NCBI RefSeq assembly: GCF_900113435.1
Contig: NZ_FOPG01000002.1
Span: 434,001 to 498,000, forward strand
From: Sulfitobacter dubius
GTDB lineage: Bacteria; Pseudomonadota; Alphaproteobacteria; Rhodobacterales; Rhodobacteraceae
Reading direction: 5' to 3'
DNA: 64,000 bases
Shown here: positions 15,696 through 25,521 of the stretch, piece by piece
Position numbering within the stretch: position 1 is the stretch's first letter
How the letters are laid out: each line of letters starts with the position of its first letter
The notes under the pieces: generated by a model
Told to the model about the DNA's origin: nothing
Databases searched by the model: none
What the model saw: the letters and a program-made list of their open reading frames with translations, nothing else
Position numbers and translations under genes: made by a program

Positions 15696-15853
15696 GGCAT
15701 TCTCCTACTGCCCTTATCACAGCCGATCCGGTGCGCGGGGCCTGTGCAAAGCACCCGCGATACCCTTACCACGCGCGCTTGGCAACGAGTGCTGGCGTGC
15801 CGCGCGGCTTTTGGCTAGCCTCCTAGAAAAATACACCAATATGGGAGAACTTT

Positions 15854-17338
15854 ATGAACCGTTTGAACCGCTTGATGACCGGGGTGGCCGCCGCTGCGCT
15901 GGTCGTTGCCGCCACAGGGGCGCTGGCTAAGGACGATATCACCGTTGCCTTGCAGCTAGAGCCACCGCACCTTGATCCAACCTCTGCCGCCGCCGGGGCG
16001 ATCGACTCGGTACTGTATACCAATGTCTTTGAGGGGCTAACACGATTCATGGGCGACGGGTCTGTCGTACCGGGTTTGGCGGCCTCTTGGGAGATTTCCG
16101 AAGACGGGCTGACCTATACGTTCAAGCTGCGTGAGGGCGTCACATTTCATGATGGCACCACGATGGATGCCGAAGACGTTAAGTTCACCCTCGACCGGAT
16201 CAACGCCGAAGACAGCGCCAACGCACAAAAGGCACTCTATTCCGCGATCTCTGAGGTCACTGTTGTCGACCCGCAGACCGTTGAGGTTAAGCTGAGCGAA
16301 CCCAATGGCAACCTGCTGTTCAACCTTGCGTGGGGCGATGCGGTGATCGTGGCGCCAGAATCCGTTGATACGATCAAACAAACCCCGATCGGCACCGGCG
16401 CATTCAAGTTCGACGAATGGCGTCAGGGCGACAAAATTACCTTGTCACGCTATGATGCCTATTGGGGGGACGCGCCCGCATTGGCCAGTGCGACCTTCAA
16501 ATTCATATCAGACCCGACAGCGGCCTTTGCGTCTGTCATGGCCGAAGATGTCGACGTTTTTGCCGGTTTTCCTGCGCCCGAGAACATTCCCCAGTTCGAA
16601 GCTGACCCGCGCTTTCAGGTGCTCATCGGCTCGACCGAAGGCGAAACGATCCTGTCGATCAACAACAAGCGTGAACCCTTTGACAATGTCAAAATCCGCG
16701 CGGCCGTGGCTCATGCGATTGACCGTCAAGCGATCATCGACGGGGCGATGTTTGGTTATGGCACGCCGATCGGCACACATTTTGCCCCACATAACCCCGA
16801 TTACATCGACCTGACCGAGATGAGCGCATATGATCCGGAGAAGTCCAAAGCGTTGCTTGCCGAAGCTGGGTTCCCTGATGGGTTTGAGACGACATTGCAC
16901 CTGCCACCCCCATCCTATGCCCGCCGAGGAGGGGAGATCATCGCTGCGCAATTGGCCCAAGTTGGCATTAAGGCGCAGATCACCAATGTCGAATGGGCAC
17001 AGTGGTTAGAGACAGTATTCAAGGGCAAGGATTTCGGTCTGTCGATCGTCAGCCATACAGAGCCGATGGATATCAACATCTATGCCAACCCAGACTATTA
17101 CTTTCAGTATGACAATGCCGAGGTTCAATCTTTGATTGCGGAGTTTAATCAGACCGCAGATCCCGCCGCACGGAGCGAGATGCTGGCAAAAGCACAGCAG
17201 ATCATCGCAGAGGATTATGTGAATGGTTTCCTGTTTCAGCTGGCGTTCCCGACGATCGCCAAGGCGGGCGTTCAGGGCCTTTGGGTAAACGCGCCGACAC
17301 AGGCGACGGACCTAAGCGGTGTAAGCTGGGCGGAATAA
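15854..17338 (+). CDS. ABC transporter periplasmic substrate-binding protein (SBP_bac_5, peptide/opine type)
   Basis: A 494-residue secreted binding protein. Residues 1-25 are a Sec signal peptide ending in GALA before Lys-Asp-Asp; no lipobox Cys is present. The mature part has the family signature LAASWEISEDGLTYTFKLR and GVTFHDGTTMDAEDVKFTLD, and the late motifs AVAHAIDRQAI and YDPEKSKALLAEAGF. It captures a peptide, opine or similar solute for a Dpp/Opp-type importer, most simply the one encoded at 18103-21460. GGGAG lies 7 bases before the ATG. The gene is closed by its own terminator and separated from the permease genes by an inverted HdeA-like gene. Confidence 0.9.
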   Translation: MNRLNRLMTGVAAAALVVAATGALAKDDITVALQLEPPHLDPTSAAAGAIDSVLYTNVFEGLTRFMGDGSVVPGLAASWEISEDGLTYTFKLREGVTFHDGTTMDAEDVKFTLDRINAEDSANAQKALYSAISEVTVVDPQTVEVKLSEPNGNLLFNLAWGDAVIVAPESVDTIKQTPIGTGAFKFDEWRQGDKITLSRYDAYWGDAPALASATFKFISDPTAAFASVMAEDVDVFAGFPAPENIPQFEADPRFQVLIGSTEGETILSINNKREPFDNVKIRAAVAHAIDRQAIIDGAMFGYGTPIGTHFAPHNPDYIDLTEMSAYDPEKSKALLAEAGFPDGFETTLHLPPPSYARRGGEIIAAQLAQVGIKAQITNVEWAQWLETVFKGKDFGLSIVSHTEPMDINIYANPDYYFQYDNAEVQSLIAEFNQTADPAARSEMLAKAQQIIAEDYVNGFLFQLAFPTIAKAGVQGLWVNAPTQATDLSGVSWAE

Positions 17339-17365
17339 CCTCCGAGACGACCTTTAGAAAACGCA

Positions 17366-17393
17366 AAAGGGCGCGCTGTAAAGCGCGCCCTTT
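17366..17393. terminator. Bidirectional terminator between binding-protein and HdeA-like genes
   Basis: A 12-bp perfect stem AAAGGGCGCGCT/AGCGCGCCCTTT with loop GTAA. It lies 27 bases after the + strand gene and 19 bases after the - strand gene, with short T runs on both exits. Confidence 0.85.
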
Positions 17394-17412
17394 ATACTAA
17401 AAGCGGTGACTA

Positions 17413-17850
17413 TTAGTCTTTGCCGCGCAGGCCGGCTGCTGCTTCGCTAACCAATGCGTCGGGGTTCTGGTTACAGACGACTACGAAGTCTTCCATTTCC
17501 TGTTCCATGTCGGTGTCAGCCATCTCGTCGGCTTCTTCCGAATCTTCGACAGCTTTAGTGTTGTCGATCAGGGAATCTTCGGTTTCTTCAGAGTCAGTCG
17601 CCTCTTCGGCCGTGATGTCGCTAGGCTCGGAACCGTCGTTCTTGGTTTCCGTAATCATCGAACCTTCGTGGCCGCCATCTTCCAGCTCGGCGATTGCCAT
17701 GGAAGCAACTTCCATTTTCTCGTCGGCGCTAAGCTCTTGGTACTGAGCGCATGTCATGGTTGCCATGTCCATGTGCGCAGCGGCGAATGCGGGTGCAGAA
17801 ACGGTGCCCAGAAGGCCAGCGATCGCAAGTGTTTTCAAAGTCGTTTTCAT
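17413..17850 (-). CDS. Secreted acidic protein with split HdeA-like ends
   Basis: A 145-residue periplasmic protein. Residues 1-23 are a signal peptide (MKTTLKTLAIAGLLG, cut near AFA). The mature start MATMTCAQYQELSADEKMEV and the end VVVCNQNPDALVSEAAAG resemble the two halves of the acid chaperone HdeA, with Cys34 and Cys126 in place for its disulfide. Between them (about 57-121) is an extremely acidic, disordered-looking insert rich in Glu, Asp, Ser and Thr that ordinary HdeA lacks. ATG 17850 is chosen for its GGAG site and the signal peptide; the longer frame to 17994 is unlikely. An EcfG-type promoter 36 bases upstream suggests general-stress control. The HdeA relationship is a motif-level judgement. 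Confidence 0.7.
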   Translation of the reverse strand: MKTTLKTLAIAGLLGTVSAPAFAAAHMDMATMTCAQYQELSADEKMEVASMAIAELEDGGHEGSMITETKNDGSEPSDITAEEATDSEETEDSLIDNTKAVEDSEEADEMADTDMEQEMEDFVVVCNQNPDALVSEAAAGLRGKD

Positions 17851-17885
17851 TTTTAATCTCCAGTTTTCTCTGTTCTCCCGAAGAC

Positions 17886-17910
17886 AACCCTGCATAGCGG
17901 ATATGGTTCC
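17886..17910 (-). promoter_or_regulatory. EcfG-type promoter of the HdeA-like gene
   Basis: Minus-strand GGAAC (17906-17910), 16-bp spacer, GGTT (17886-17889), ending 36 bases before the start codon. Spacing and -10 variant are identical to the site before the 55-aa membrane protein gene. Confidence 0.55.
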
Positions 17911-18102
17911 GGTGCATATCGGGCTGAGTGACAGATAACGTGGCATTTTATGATCTAGGTATCTGAAAAACCCTAAAAAATAAATCTTTAACATCGGCTT
18001 CAGTCCCTCATCTTGCTAAAGTTCATACAATATTAACTTTTGCCCAAGCAAACCGGCCATGGGCTCTGGACCCTCCCGACCGCGCCGCCTAACCTAGGCG
18101 CT

Positions 18103-19050
18103 ATGTTGCGCTACGCGTTAAAAAGATTTCTTTCCCTGCTCATCAGTCTCGCGGTCGCGTCGCTGGTGATTTTTGTGGTTATTGAGGTCGCCCCAGGCGA
18201 TCCGGCTTCGTTCATGCTGGGTCTTAATGCCCAGCCCGAAACATTGGCCGCCCTGCGCAGTGAACTAGGCCTCGATCAATCCCGACCCGAGCGTTACATC
18301 GAATGGGTAGGTGGGATGCTGCAAGGCGATTTCGGCACTTCTTACACCTATCGAACTCCGGTGACAGAGATGATTGGTGATAGGCTTTGGGTCTCTGTGC
18401 CTTTGGCGCTTTATGCGCTTTTCCTCTCCGTCGTCGTTGCCTTTCCTGCGGGTATCTATGCCGCATCCCGCCGGGGCCGGGCGGGTGACATCGGCGTAAT
18501 GGGCGCGACGCAGTTGGGCGTGGCGGTGCCGAATTTTTGGTTTGCCATGATCCTCGTGCTGATCTTTTCGATCAACTTGCGCTGGTTTTCGGCGGGCGGC
18601 TTCGTCGGCTGGGACAAGGGGCTTTTTGCCGGGTTGCACGCGCTGACCCTGCCTGCTATTGCGCTTGCCTTGCCACAGGCTGCGATCCTTGCGCGGGTCA
18701 TGCGCTCGGCGTTGCTGGATGTTCTGGGCGAAGATTTCATGCGGACCGCGCGGGCCAAGGGGCTGACTGCGCGGCAGGCGCTTTGGCGTCACGGGCTGCG
18801 CAATGCACTGATCCCGGTACTCACGATCATCGGCCTGCAGTTCTCTTTCCTGTTGGCCGGGTCGATCATCATTGAGCAGGTCTTTTACCTGCCGGGCCTT
18901 GGGCGGCTGGTGTTTCAGTCGATTTCGGCGCGGGATTTGATCGTGGTCGAGTCGGTGGTGATGCTTTTGGTCTTCTCGGTGATCTTGGTGAATTTCCTTG
19001 TCGATCTGGCCTATGCCGCCGTCGATCCCCGGCTGAGGGCCCGCACATGA
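18103..19050 (+). CDS. ABC transporter permease, DppB/OppB type
   Basis: A 315-residue inner-membrane subunit with six predicted helices, an N-terminal helix (about 9-30), and the DppB-type signature APGDPASFMLG near residue 40. The coupling-helix motif region is EDFMRTARAKGLTARQALWRHGLRNALIPV near residues 208-237, which contacts the ATPase. ATG 18103 is used because it starts at the conserved MLRYALKR; the frame open to 18040 adds residues without family support. Stop overlaps the next permease start by 4 bases (ATGA). Confidence 0.92.
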   Translation: MLRYALKRFLSLLISLAVASLVIFVVIEVAPGDPASFMLGLNAQPETLAALRSELGLDQSRPERYIEWVGGMLQGDFGTSYTYRTPVTEMIGDRLWVSVPLALYALFLSVVVAFPAGIYAASRRGRAGDIGVMGATQLGVAVPNFWFAMILVLIFSINLRWFSAGGFVGWDKGLFAGLHALTLPAIALALPQAAILARVMRSALLDVLGEDFMRTARAKGLTARQALWRHGLRNALIPVLTIIGLQFSFLLAGSIIIEQVFYLPGLGRLVFQSISARDLIVVESVVMLLVFSVILVNFLVDLAYAAVDPRLRART

Positions 19051-19862
19051 ACCGCAACTTGATCCTTGGCGCTGCGCTCACCTCGGTCTTTCTGCTGGCC
19101 GCGCTGATCTCCTTTGTCTGGACGCCCTATGACTATGCCGGGCTCGACATCGCCAACAAACTGCACAGCCCTTCGCTGGCCCATCCCATGGGGACGGATC
19201 ACTTCGGCCGCGACATTCTGAGCATGATCATGGTCGGCGCGCGCACCTCAATCGCCGTAGCGTTGGTGGCGGTGGGCATCGGCATGGGCGCGGGCGTGCC
19301 GCTGGGGCTTTGGGCCGCAGCGCGGCGCGGGAGTCTCGTGGATGAGATTATCATGCGCGGCAATGATCTGGTCTTTGCCTTTCCGGCCATCGTCATTGCC
19401 ATTCTGATCACGGCGGTCTTTGGCGCCGGGGCGATCAATGCGATCATTGCCATCGGCATCTTCAACATCCCGGTCTTCGCCCGGATCACACGCGGGGCGG
19501 CGCTGTCGCTGTGGCAGCGGGAGTTTATCATGGCGGCACGGGTGGCGGGCAAATCCGCCGCGCGGATCTCATTTGAGCATATCTTGCCCAACGTTGCCAA
19601 TCTGTTGATCGTGCAGGGGACCATTCAGTTCTCTCTCGGCATCCTCGCCGAGGCGGGGCTGAGCTATGTCGGTCTCGGTGCGCAACCGCCGGTGCCATCC
19701 TGGGGCCGAATGTTGGCCGATGCGCAAACCATGGTCAGTATTGCGCCGCATATGGCCTTGATGCCGGGTTTTGCGATCATCCTGACGGTGCTGGGGCTGA
19801 ACTTGATGGGCGACGGGCTGCGTGACCTGCTTGATCCCCGCCTGAGGGTGGCACGCACATGA
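19047..19862 (+). CDS. ABC transporter permease, DppC/OppC type
   Basis: A 271-residue second permease subunit with about six helices. Typical DppC features are the post-helix segment HPMGTDHFGRDILSMIMVGA near 46-65 and the coupling motif AARVAGKSAARISFEHILPN near 164-183. It forms the heterodimeric channel with the preceding permease. Starts and stops overlap both neighbours by 4 bases, so permease-permease-ATPase are made in a coupled series. Confidence 0.92.
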   Translation: MNRNLILGAALTSVFLLAALISFVWTPYDYAGLDIANKLHSPSLAHPMGTDHFGRDILSMIMVGARTSIAVALVAVGIGMGAGVPLGLWAAARRGSLVDEIIMRGNDLVFAFPAIVIAILITAVFGAGAINAIIAIGIFNIPVFARITRGAALSLWQREFIMAARVAGKSAARISFEHILPNVANLLIVQGTIQFSLGILAEAGLSYVGLGAQPPVPSWGRMLADAQTMVSIAPHMALMPGFAIILTVLGLNLMGDGLRDLLDPRLRVART

Positions 19863-21460
19863 CGCTTCTGACCGTTTCCAATCTTTCGCTGTCGATCCAC
19901 GGGCTGCGCATCCTCGACGGGGTGACCTTTTCCGTCGCGCCGGGAGAGATCGTGGCCGTGACCGGGGAAAGTGGCTCGGGCAAGTCGATGACCGCGCTGG
20001 CGGCGATGCAGCTTTTGCCCAAGGGCGCGACGACCACGGGCCATCTCATGCTGGGCGACGATGATCTGACCCAGATGAGCGAAGCGGCGCTCTGCGGTAT
20101 GCGCGGCAATGACATCGGCATGGTGTTTCAAGAGCCGATGACCGCGCTGAACCCGGTGCAGACCATTGGTCGCCAAGTGGCCGAAACCATCCGCGTGCAT
20201 GAGCCAAGCGTGTCGCGGGCCGAGGCCGAGGCACGCGCCGCCGATACGCTCACCCGCGTCGGCCTGCCCCAAGACCGCTTCCCCCTGTCGCGCTATCCGC
20301 ATGAGTTGAGCGGCGGGCAGCGCCAGCGGGTGGTGATCGCCATCGCCATCGCCTTGCGCCCCCGCCTGCTGATCGCGGATGAGCCGACCACGGCGTTGGA
20401 TGTGACCACACAGGCACAAATCCTTACCCTGCTGACCCGGTTGGCGCGGGAAGACGGTATGGGGCTGTTGATGATTACCCATGACCTTGCCGTCGTGGCG
20501 GATATGGCCGACCGGATCATCGTCATGCGCAAGGGGCAGATCGTCGAACAGGGGGAGACGCAAGCCCTGCTGCACAACATGCAGCATCCTTACACCAAGA
20601 TGCTTTTCGACGCCTCCCGCCATGAGGTGAACCTGCCCGCCGCGCCCGCGCCCGTACCGCTGTTGGAGGTCAAAGGCGTCTGCCGCGATTACCATTTGCC
20701 GCGCAAGACGCTTTTCGGCGCGCCCGGCACATTCCGCGCGGTGGACAACCTCAGCTTTACCCTGAACCGGGGCGAGCGGTTGGGGCTGGTCGGAGAATCC
20801 GGTTGCGGGAAATCGACCCTGACCCGGGCGATTTTGGGTCTGGAACAGGTGCAAAAGGGCAGCATCACCGTCGATGGCCAGCCGGTCTTTACCGGGACAA
20901 AGCCGAACCTTGCCGTGCGGCGCAAGATGCAGGTGGTGTTTCAAGACCCTTTCGGCAGCTTCAATCCGCGCCACCGCGTTGATCGGTTGGTGACCGAGCC
21001 GTTTCACCTGCTCGACACCCCGCCGCAGGGGGCCGAGCGGTCCCGCGCGATTGACGAAGCGCTGACCGCCGTGGGGCTGCGCCCGGCGGATGCACGGAAA
21101 TACATTCACGAATTCTCGGGCGGGCAGCGCCAACGCATCGCCATCGCCCGCGCGCTAATCATCCGGCCAGAGTTGATCCTTTTCGACGAGGCGGTCAGCG
21201 CGCTGGATGTCTCGGTCCGGGCGCAGATCCTTGATCTGCTGGCCGATCTTTGCAGCCATTACGACCTGACCTACCTTTTCATCTCGCATGACCTGTCGGT
21301 GGTGCGCACGGTGACAGATCGCGTTCTGGTGATGCAGTCCGGCAGGATCGTAGAGGCCGGAGAGACCGGGCAGGTTTTTGACGCGCCACAGCACGCTTAT
21401 ACCAAATCGCTGATCGCCGCTGCCCCGGTTCTGCCGGACCTTTCCCAGTCCGTAGGCTAG
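19859..21460 (+). CDS. ABC transporter ATP-binding protein, fused DppD-DppF type
   Basis: A 533-residue double ATPase in one chain. Half 1 (about 1-260) has Walker A GESGSGKS (36-43), signature LSGGQRQRV and Walker [13 protein letters not shown]. Half 2 (about 270-533) has Walker [10 protein letters not shown], signature FSGGQRQRI and Walker [13 protein letters not shown]. Each half also shows the oligopeptide-type C-terminal segment around HPYTKML and HAYTKSL. Both sites look catalytically complete. The fusion replaces separate DppD and DppF subunits. It powers the permease pair encoded just upstream; the binding protein is likely the product of 15854-17338. Confidence 0.93.
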   Translation: MTLLTVSNLSLSIHGLRILDGVTFSVAPGEIVAVTGESGSGKSMTALAAMQLLPKGATTTGHLMLGDDDLTQMSEAALCGMRGNDIGMVFQEPMTALNPVQTIGRQVAETIRVHEPSVSRAEAEARAADTLTRVGLPQDRFPLSRYPHELSGGQRQRVVIAIAIALRPRLLIADEPTTALDVTTQAQILTLLTRLAREDGMGLLMITHDLAVVADMADRIIVMRKGQIVEQGETQALLHNMQHPYTKMLFDASRHEVNLPAAPAPVPLLEVKGVCRDYHLPRKTLFGAPGTFRAVDNLSFTLNRGERLGLVGESGCGKSTLTRAILGLEQVQKGSITVDGQPVFTGTKPNLAVRRKMQVVFQDPFGSFNPRHRVDRLVTEPFHLLDTPPQGAERSRAIDEALTAVGLRPADARKYIHEFSGGQRQRIAIARALIIRPELILFDEAVSALDVSVRAQILDLLADLCSHYDLTYLFISHDLSVVRTVTDRVLVMQSGRIVEAGETGQVFDAPQHAYTKSLIAAAPVLPDLSQSVG

Positions 21461-21693
21461 GCTTTTGCACCTTGATTGCAGCGTGCCGGTCAGTTGCATT
21501 GATCGCGATGGCAATCCGACCTAACCTGAATTCGGGGATTCCCGCCACAAGGGCATGTCTGCATGCGGTCTGAACGGCGTGTGTAAAATTTCCTAGCCCA
21601 GTCAATTGCCTGAAGGCTGCGGCGCTCTACTTGTGAATGCAATGGGGTCCACCTAAAGGGTGGTCCGCCAAATATAACAATGGGAGACATCTT

Positions 21694-22653
21694 ATGAAAA
21701 TGTTCAAAATGCTCGCGATGACCGGTGCCATGGTGGCCGGCACTGCGACCATGGCTCAGGAAAAATTCATCACCATCGGCACTGGTGGTCAGACGGGCGT
21801 TTATTTTGTCGTCGGTCAATCGATCTGCCGTCTGGTGAACCGCGGCACAGCGGACCACAACCTGAAATGCACCGCGCCGTCGACCGGCGGGTCCATCGCG
21901 AACATCAACGCGATCAAAGCGGGCGACATGGACATGGGCGTGGCCCAGTCCGACTGGCAGTTCCACGCCTACAATGGCTCTTCGCAGTTCGAGGGCGACA
22001 AGTTCGACAACCTGCGCGCCGTCTTCTCCGTGCATGGTGAGCCGTTCAACGTGATCGCCCGTGCCGACAGCGGCATCGAGTCCTTTGACGACCTCAAAGG
22101 CAAGCGCGTCAACATCGGCAACCCCGGCTCCGGTCAACGCGCCACCATGGAAGTCGTGATGGACGCTAAGGGTTGGACGCTGGACGATTTCGCACTGGCC
22201 TCTGAGCTGAAGCCAGCCGAGCAGGCTGCCGCTTTGGGTGATAACAAAGTGGATGCGATCATCTACACCGTTGGCCACCCGAATGGCTCGATCCAAGAAG
22301 CCGTGTCGACCATCGACGCCAAGCTGATCCCCGTAGACGGTGACGCGATCCAAGGTCTGATCGACGACAACCCTTACTACGCCGAGGCCACCGTGCCGGG
22401 CGGCATGTACAAGGGCACCGACGAAGACGTGAAAACCTTTGGCGTGAAAGCGACATTCGTCACATCCGCCGATGTGGATGACGATGTGGTCTATCAGGTC
22501 GTCAAAGCCGTCTTTGACAACTTCGACCGTTTCAAGCGTCTGCACCCGGCGTTTGAGAACCTGACCCAAGAAGAGATGATCTCGGGCGGTCTGTCTGCTC
22601 CGCTGCACCCCGGTGCAGAGAAGTATTACAAAGAGCAAGGTTGGATCGAGTAA
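21694..22653 (+). CDS. TAXI-family TRAP transporter solute-binding protein
   Basis: A 319-residue periplasmic receptor. A signal peptide covers about residues 1-20 (MKMFKMLAMTGAMVAGTATM). The mature start EKFITIGTGGQTGVYFVVG is the TAXI signature, followed by CRLVNRG and GGSIANINAIKAGDMDMGVA. The later VNIGNPGSGQRATMEVVM lines the ligand site. TAXI-TRAP systems import carboxylated solutes using ion gradients. ATG 21694 has GGGAG 7 bases upstream; the frame extends to 21637 without one. It is followed by the fused TRAP permease. The 233-base upstream gap should hold the promoter of the long operon, but I see no clear boxes. Confidence 0.92.
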   Translation: MKMFKMLAMTGAMVAGTATMAQEKFITIGTGGQTGVYFVVGQSICRLVNRGTADHNLKCTAPSTGGSIANINAIKAGDMDMGVAQSDWQFHAYNGSSQFEGDKFDNLRAVFSVHGEPFNVIARADSGIESFDDLKGKRVNIGNPGSGQRATMEVVMDAKGWTLDDFALASELKPAEQAAALGDNKVDAIIYTVGHPNGSIQEAVSTIDAKLIPVDGDAIQGLIDDNPYYAEATVPGGMYKGTDEDVKTFGVKATFVTSADVDDDVVYQVVKAVFDNFDRFKRLHPAFENLTQEEMISGGLSAPLHPGAEKYYKEQGWIE

Positions 22654-22755
22654 TCTTCGCGTGACATGATAGCTCTGGCGGCGGTACGCTGCCGTCAGAG
22701 ACCCGAAAAAACAATATGCGCATCCATCCTAAGGTGGAGCCGACAGGGGGACGAT

Positions 22756-25509
22756 ATGTCTGAGAAGGACCAGCAACAGGCGGCGGCTGTCGAAACCGCC
22801 GCAACCGGTGACCGGGGCGGATTGAGCCAGGCGGAACTGGACGAACTTGTCGCTTCTTCTGATACGGGCGGCCGTGCTGTCAGCGGGTTGATGGGCACCT
22901 TGCTGCTGTTGGTGGCACTGGCTTGGTCGCTCTTTCAACTCTACATCGCGTCGCCCATCGGTCTTTTCAACGATACGCTGGCCCGTTCCATTCACTTGGG
23001 CTTTGCCGTATTCCTTGGCATCATGGTGTTCCCGGCCACGCGCACGAGTTTTCAGGTGGCACTTGGTGTCATCGTTCCGGCCGTTCTTGCCGCGCTCTTT
23101 ATGGTCAGCACCAAGGATTCGACCGCGATTTGGTGGATCCCGATCCCCGCACTTTTCGTGATTGCGACAGTGCTGCTCGGCTCGCCCAAGAACCGCGTTC
23201 CGATCTGGGAATGGGCCTTGGCCATCGTCGGCACCTTTTGTGCGCTATACCTCTTTATCTTCTACCGCGAGATCGCCAACCGTGTCGGTGCACCAATCCT
23301 GCCAGACTATATTGCAGGTGTTACCGGACTGTTAATTCTGCTCGAAGCCACCCGCCGCGCCCTTGGGCCTGCGCTGATGATCGTGGCGAGCGTCTTTCTA
23401 TTCTACACCGTGCTTGGCCCCTATATGCCCAGCATCATCGCCCATAAGGGCAACAGCCTGTCGGAGATCGTGAACCACCAATGGATCACGACCGAGGGCG
23501 TCTTTGGCATCGCGCTTGGTGTGTCGACCTCTTTCGTGTTCCTCTTCGTGCTGTTCGGCTCGCTGTTGGACCGTGCGGGCGCGGGCAACTACTTCATTCA
23601 GGTCGCGTTCAGCCTCATGGGCCACATGCGCGGCGGTCCGGCGAAAGCGGCGGTCGTGGCATCGGCGATGACCGGCCTGATTTCGGGCTCCTCCATCGCG
23701 AACGTTGTGACCACGGGCACATTCACCATTCCGCTGATGAAGAAAGTGGGCTTCAACTCCGAGAAGGCTGGCGCGGTCGAGGTGGCTTCGTCGGTTAACG
23801 GGCAGATCATGCCGCCCGTGATGGGTGCTGCGGCGTTCCTGATGGTCGAGTATGTCGGCATTCCCTATTTCGACGTGGTTAAACACGCCTTTTTGCCTGC
23901 GGTGATCTCTTACATCGCGCTGGTCTACATCGTGCACCTTGAGGCGATGAAGGCCGGGATGCAGGGTCTGCCGCGCGCCTATACGCCCAAGCCGCTGGTG
24001 CAGCAGCTGATCGGTATCGCCTTTGCGATCATCGCGATCTGCGCGCTGTCCTTTGCCGTCTATTACCTGATGGGCTGGATCCGCCCGGCCTTCCCCGAGA
24101 CGGCGGGCTATATCATCTTTGTCTTCCTCACGGCGATCTATGTTGGATTGCTCTATGTGGCGAGTAAGGAAGAGCCGCTGAAGCTGGACGATCCCAATGC
24201 AGAGGTAACATCGCTGCCGATGCCCGGACCGACCGCGCGGTCAGGGCTGCATTTCATCCTGCCTGTCGTCGTGCTGGTCTGGGCGCTGATGGTCGACCGT
24301 CTGTCGCCCGGCCTCTCGGCCTTTTGGGCGGCGGCTTACATGATCTTTATCCTGCTGACACAACGCCCGCTGATGGCGATGTTCCGCGGCGAAAGCCAGT
24401 TTGTGAACGATGTGAAAGCGGGTGTGCTTGACCTGATCGACGGGTTGGTCACCGGCGCACGCAACATGATCGGTATCGGCATCGCCACGGCAACGGCTGG
24501 TATCATCGTGGGCGCGGTCAGCCAGACCGGTGTCGGCTCGGCGCTGGCGGATGTGGTTGAGGTGCTCTCGGGCGGCAATATCCTTGCGATCCTCTTCCTG
24601 ACGGCGGTGCTGTCGCTGATCCTTGGCATGGGCTTGCCCACCACTGCAAACTACATCGTGGTTTCGGCGCTGTTGGCGCCGGTGATCGTGACATTGGGTC
24701 AGCAGAACGGGCTGATCGTGCCGCTGATCGCTGTGCACCTCTTTGTGTTCTACTTCGGCATCATGGCCGATGTGACCCCGCCGGTCGGCTTGGCCAGTTT
24801 CGCCGCCGCCGCCGTTTCGGGCGGTGATCCGATCCGTACTGGCTTGGTCGCCTTCTTTTACTCCCTGCGCACCGCTGCGCTGCCGTTCCTGTTTATCTTC
24901 AACACGGAATTGCTGTTGATCGGGGTCACATGGGGTCAGGGGCTGTTCATCTTTGTCGTGGCAACCGTGGCGATGCTGCTTTTCGCCGCCGCGACCCAAG
25001 GCTGGTTTTTGGCGCGCAACCGTTTCTATGAAACCATCGCGCTGCTGCTGATTGCCTTTACCCTGTTCCGTCCGGGCTTTTGGATGGATATGGTCTATCC
25101 GCCCTATAGCGAAGAGGCCCCGACCGAAATCGTGCAGGCGGCAGAGGAAACACCGGCGGGCGAACGGCTGCGACTGCGCGTCTCTGGCGTGAACGATCTG
25201 GGCGACCCGCTGGAGTTCGTCGCGCTGCTGCCGATTGGCGCGGGCGAGACGGGGGCCGAGAAGCTGGAAGCCGCAGGTCTCATGTTCCGCGAGGATGGCG
25301 ACAAGATGATCATCGACGATGTTCTCTATGACAGTCCCGCGCAGGGCGCTGGCCTTGATTGGGATCAAGAAGTGCTGCGCGTGCTGAAACCGATGCCGCA
25401 GCCCAGCAAATACTGGATGTTCATCCCCGCCCTGCTACTTCTGGCGCTGGTCGTTTTCCTGCAACGGGGCCGTGCTGCGCGCGAAACGCGCAAGCCTGCG
25501 ACAGCCTGA
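22756..25509 (+). CDS. TRAP transporter fused permease (DctQM) with C-terminal DUF3394 domain
   Basis: A 917-residue inner-membrane protein combining the small (4-helix) and large (12-helix) TRAP membrane subunits, as usual for TAXI systems. Residues 1-40 are hydrophilic; membrane helices run from about 45 to 790. The DctM signature regions SGSSIANVVTTGTFTIPLM and LGMGLPTTANYIVVSALL appear twice in the elevator domain. After the helices a soluble region (about 800-890, with SPAQGAGLDWDQEVLRV resembling a PDZ fold) matches DUF3394, then one final helix and a basic tail. ATG 22756 has GGGGGA four bases upstream; the longer frame to 22666 lacks a site. Confidence 0.92.
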   Translation: MSEKDQQQAAAVETAATGDRGGLSQAELDELVASSDTGGRAVSGLMGTLLLLVALAWSLFQLYIASPIGLFNDTLARSIHLGFAVFLGIMVFPATRTSFQVALGVIVPAVLAALFMVSTKDSTAIWWIPIPALFVIATVLLGSPKNRVPIWEWALAIVGTFCALYLFIFYREIANRVGAPILPDYIAGVTGLLILLEATRRALGPALMIVASVFLFYTVLGPYMPSIIAHKGNSLSEIVNHQWITTEGVFGIALGVSTSFVFLFVLFGSLLDRAGAGNYFIQVAFSLMGHMRGGPAKAAVVASAMTGLISGSSIANVVTTGTFTIPLMKKVGFNSEKAGAVEVASSVNGQIMPPVMGAAAFLMVEYVGIPYFDVVKHAFLPAVISYIALVYIVHLEAMKAGMQGLPRAYTPKPLVQQLIGIAFAIIAICALSFAVYYLMGWIRPAFPETAGYIIFVFLTAIYVGLLYVASKEEPLKLDDPNAEVTSLPMPGPTARSGLHFILPVVVLVWALMVDRLSPGLSAFWAAAYMIFILLTQRPLMAMFRGESQFVNDVKAGVLDLIDGLVTGARNMIGIGIATATAGIIVGAVSQTGVGSALADVVEVLSGGNILAILFLTAVLSLILGMGLPTTANYIVVSALLAPVIVTLGQQNGLIVPLIAVHLFVFYFGIMADVTPPVGLASFAAAAVSGGDPIRTGLVAFFYSLRTAALPFLFIFNTELLLIGVTWGQGLFIFVVATVAMLLFAAATQGWFLARNRFYETIALLLIAFTLFRPGFWMDMVYPPYSEEAPTEIVQAAEETPAGERLRLRVSGVNDLGDPLEFVALLPIGAGETGAEKLEAAGLMFREDGDKMIIDDVLYDSPAQGAGLDWDQEVLRVLKPMPQPSKYWMFIPALLLLALVVFLQRGRAARETRKPATA

Positions 25510-25521
25510 GGAGGGCGCATC

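Noticed and set aside
19664-21133. 489-codon open frame on the minus strand inside the ABC ATPase gene
   Set aside because: Mirror frame of a strongly supported double ATPase in high-GC DNA; its translation has no recognisable domain and a His/Arg/Gln-rich composition typical of antisense frames.
24241-25368. 375-codon open frame antisense to the TRAP permease
   Set aside because: Composition is His/Gln/Asp-rich noise; the + strand protein has complete family features over the same bases.
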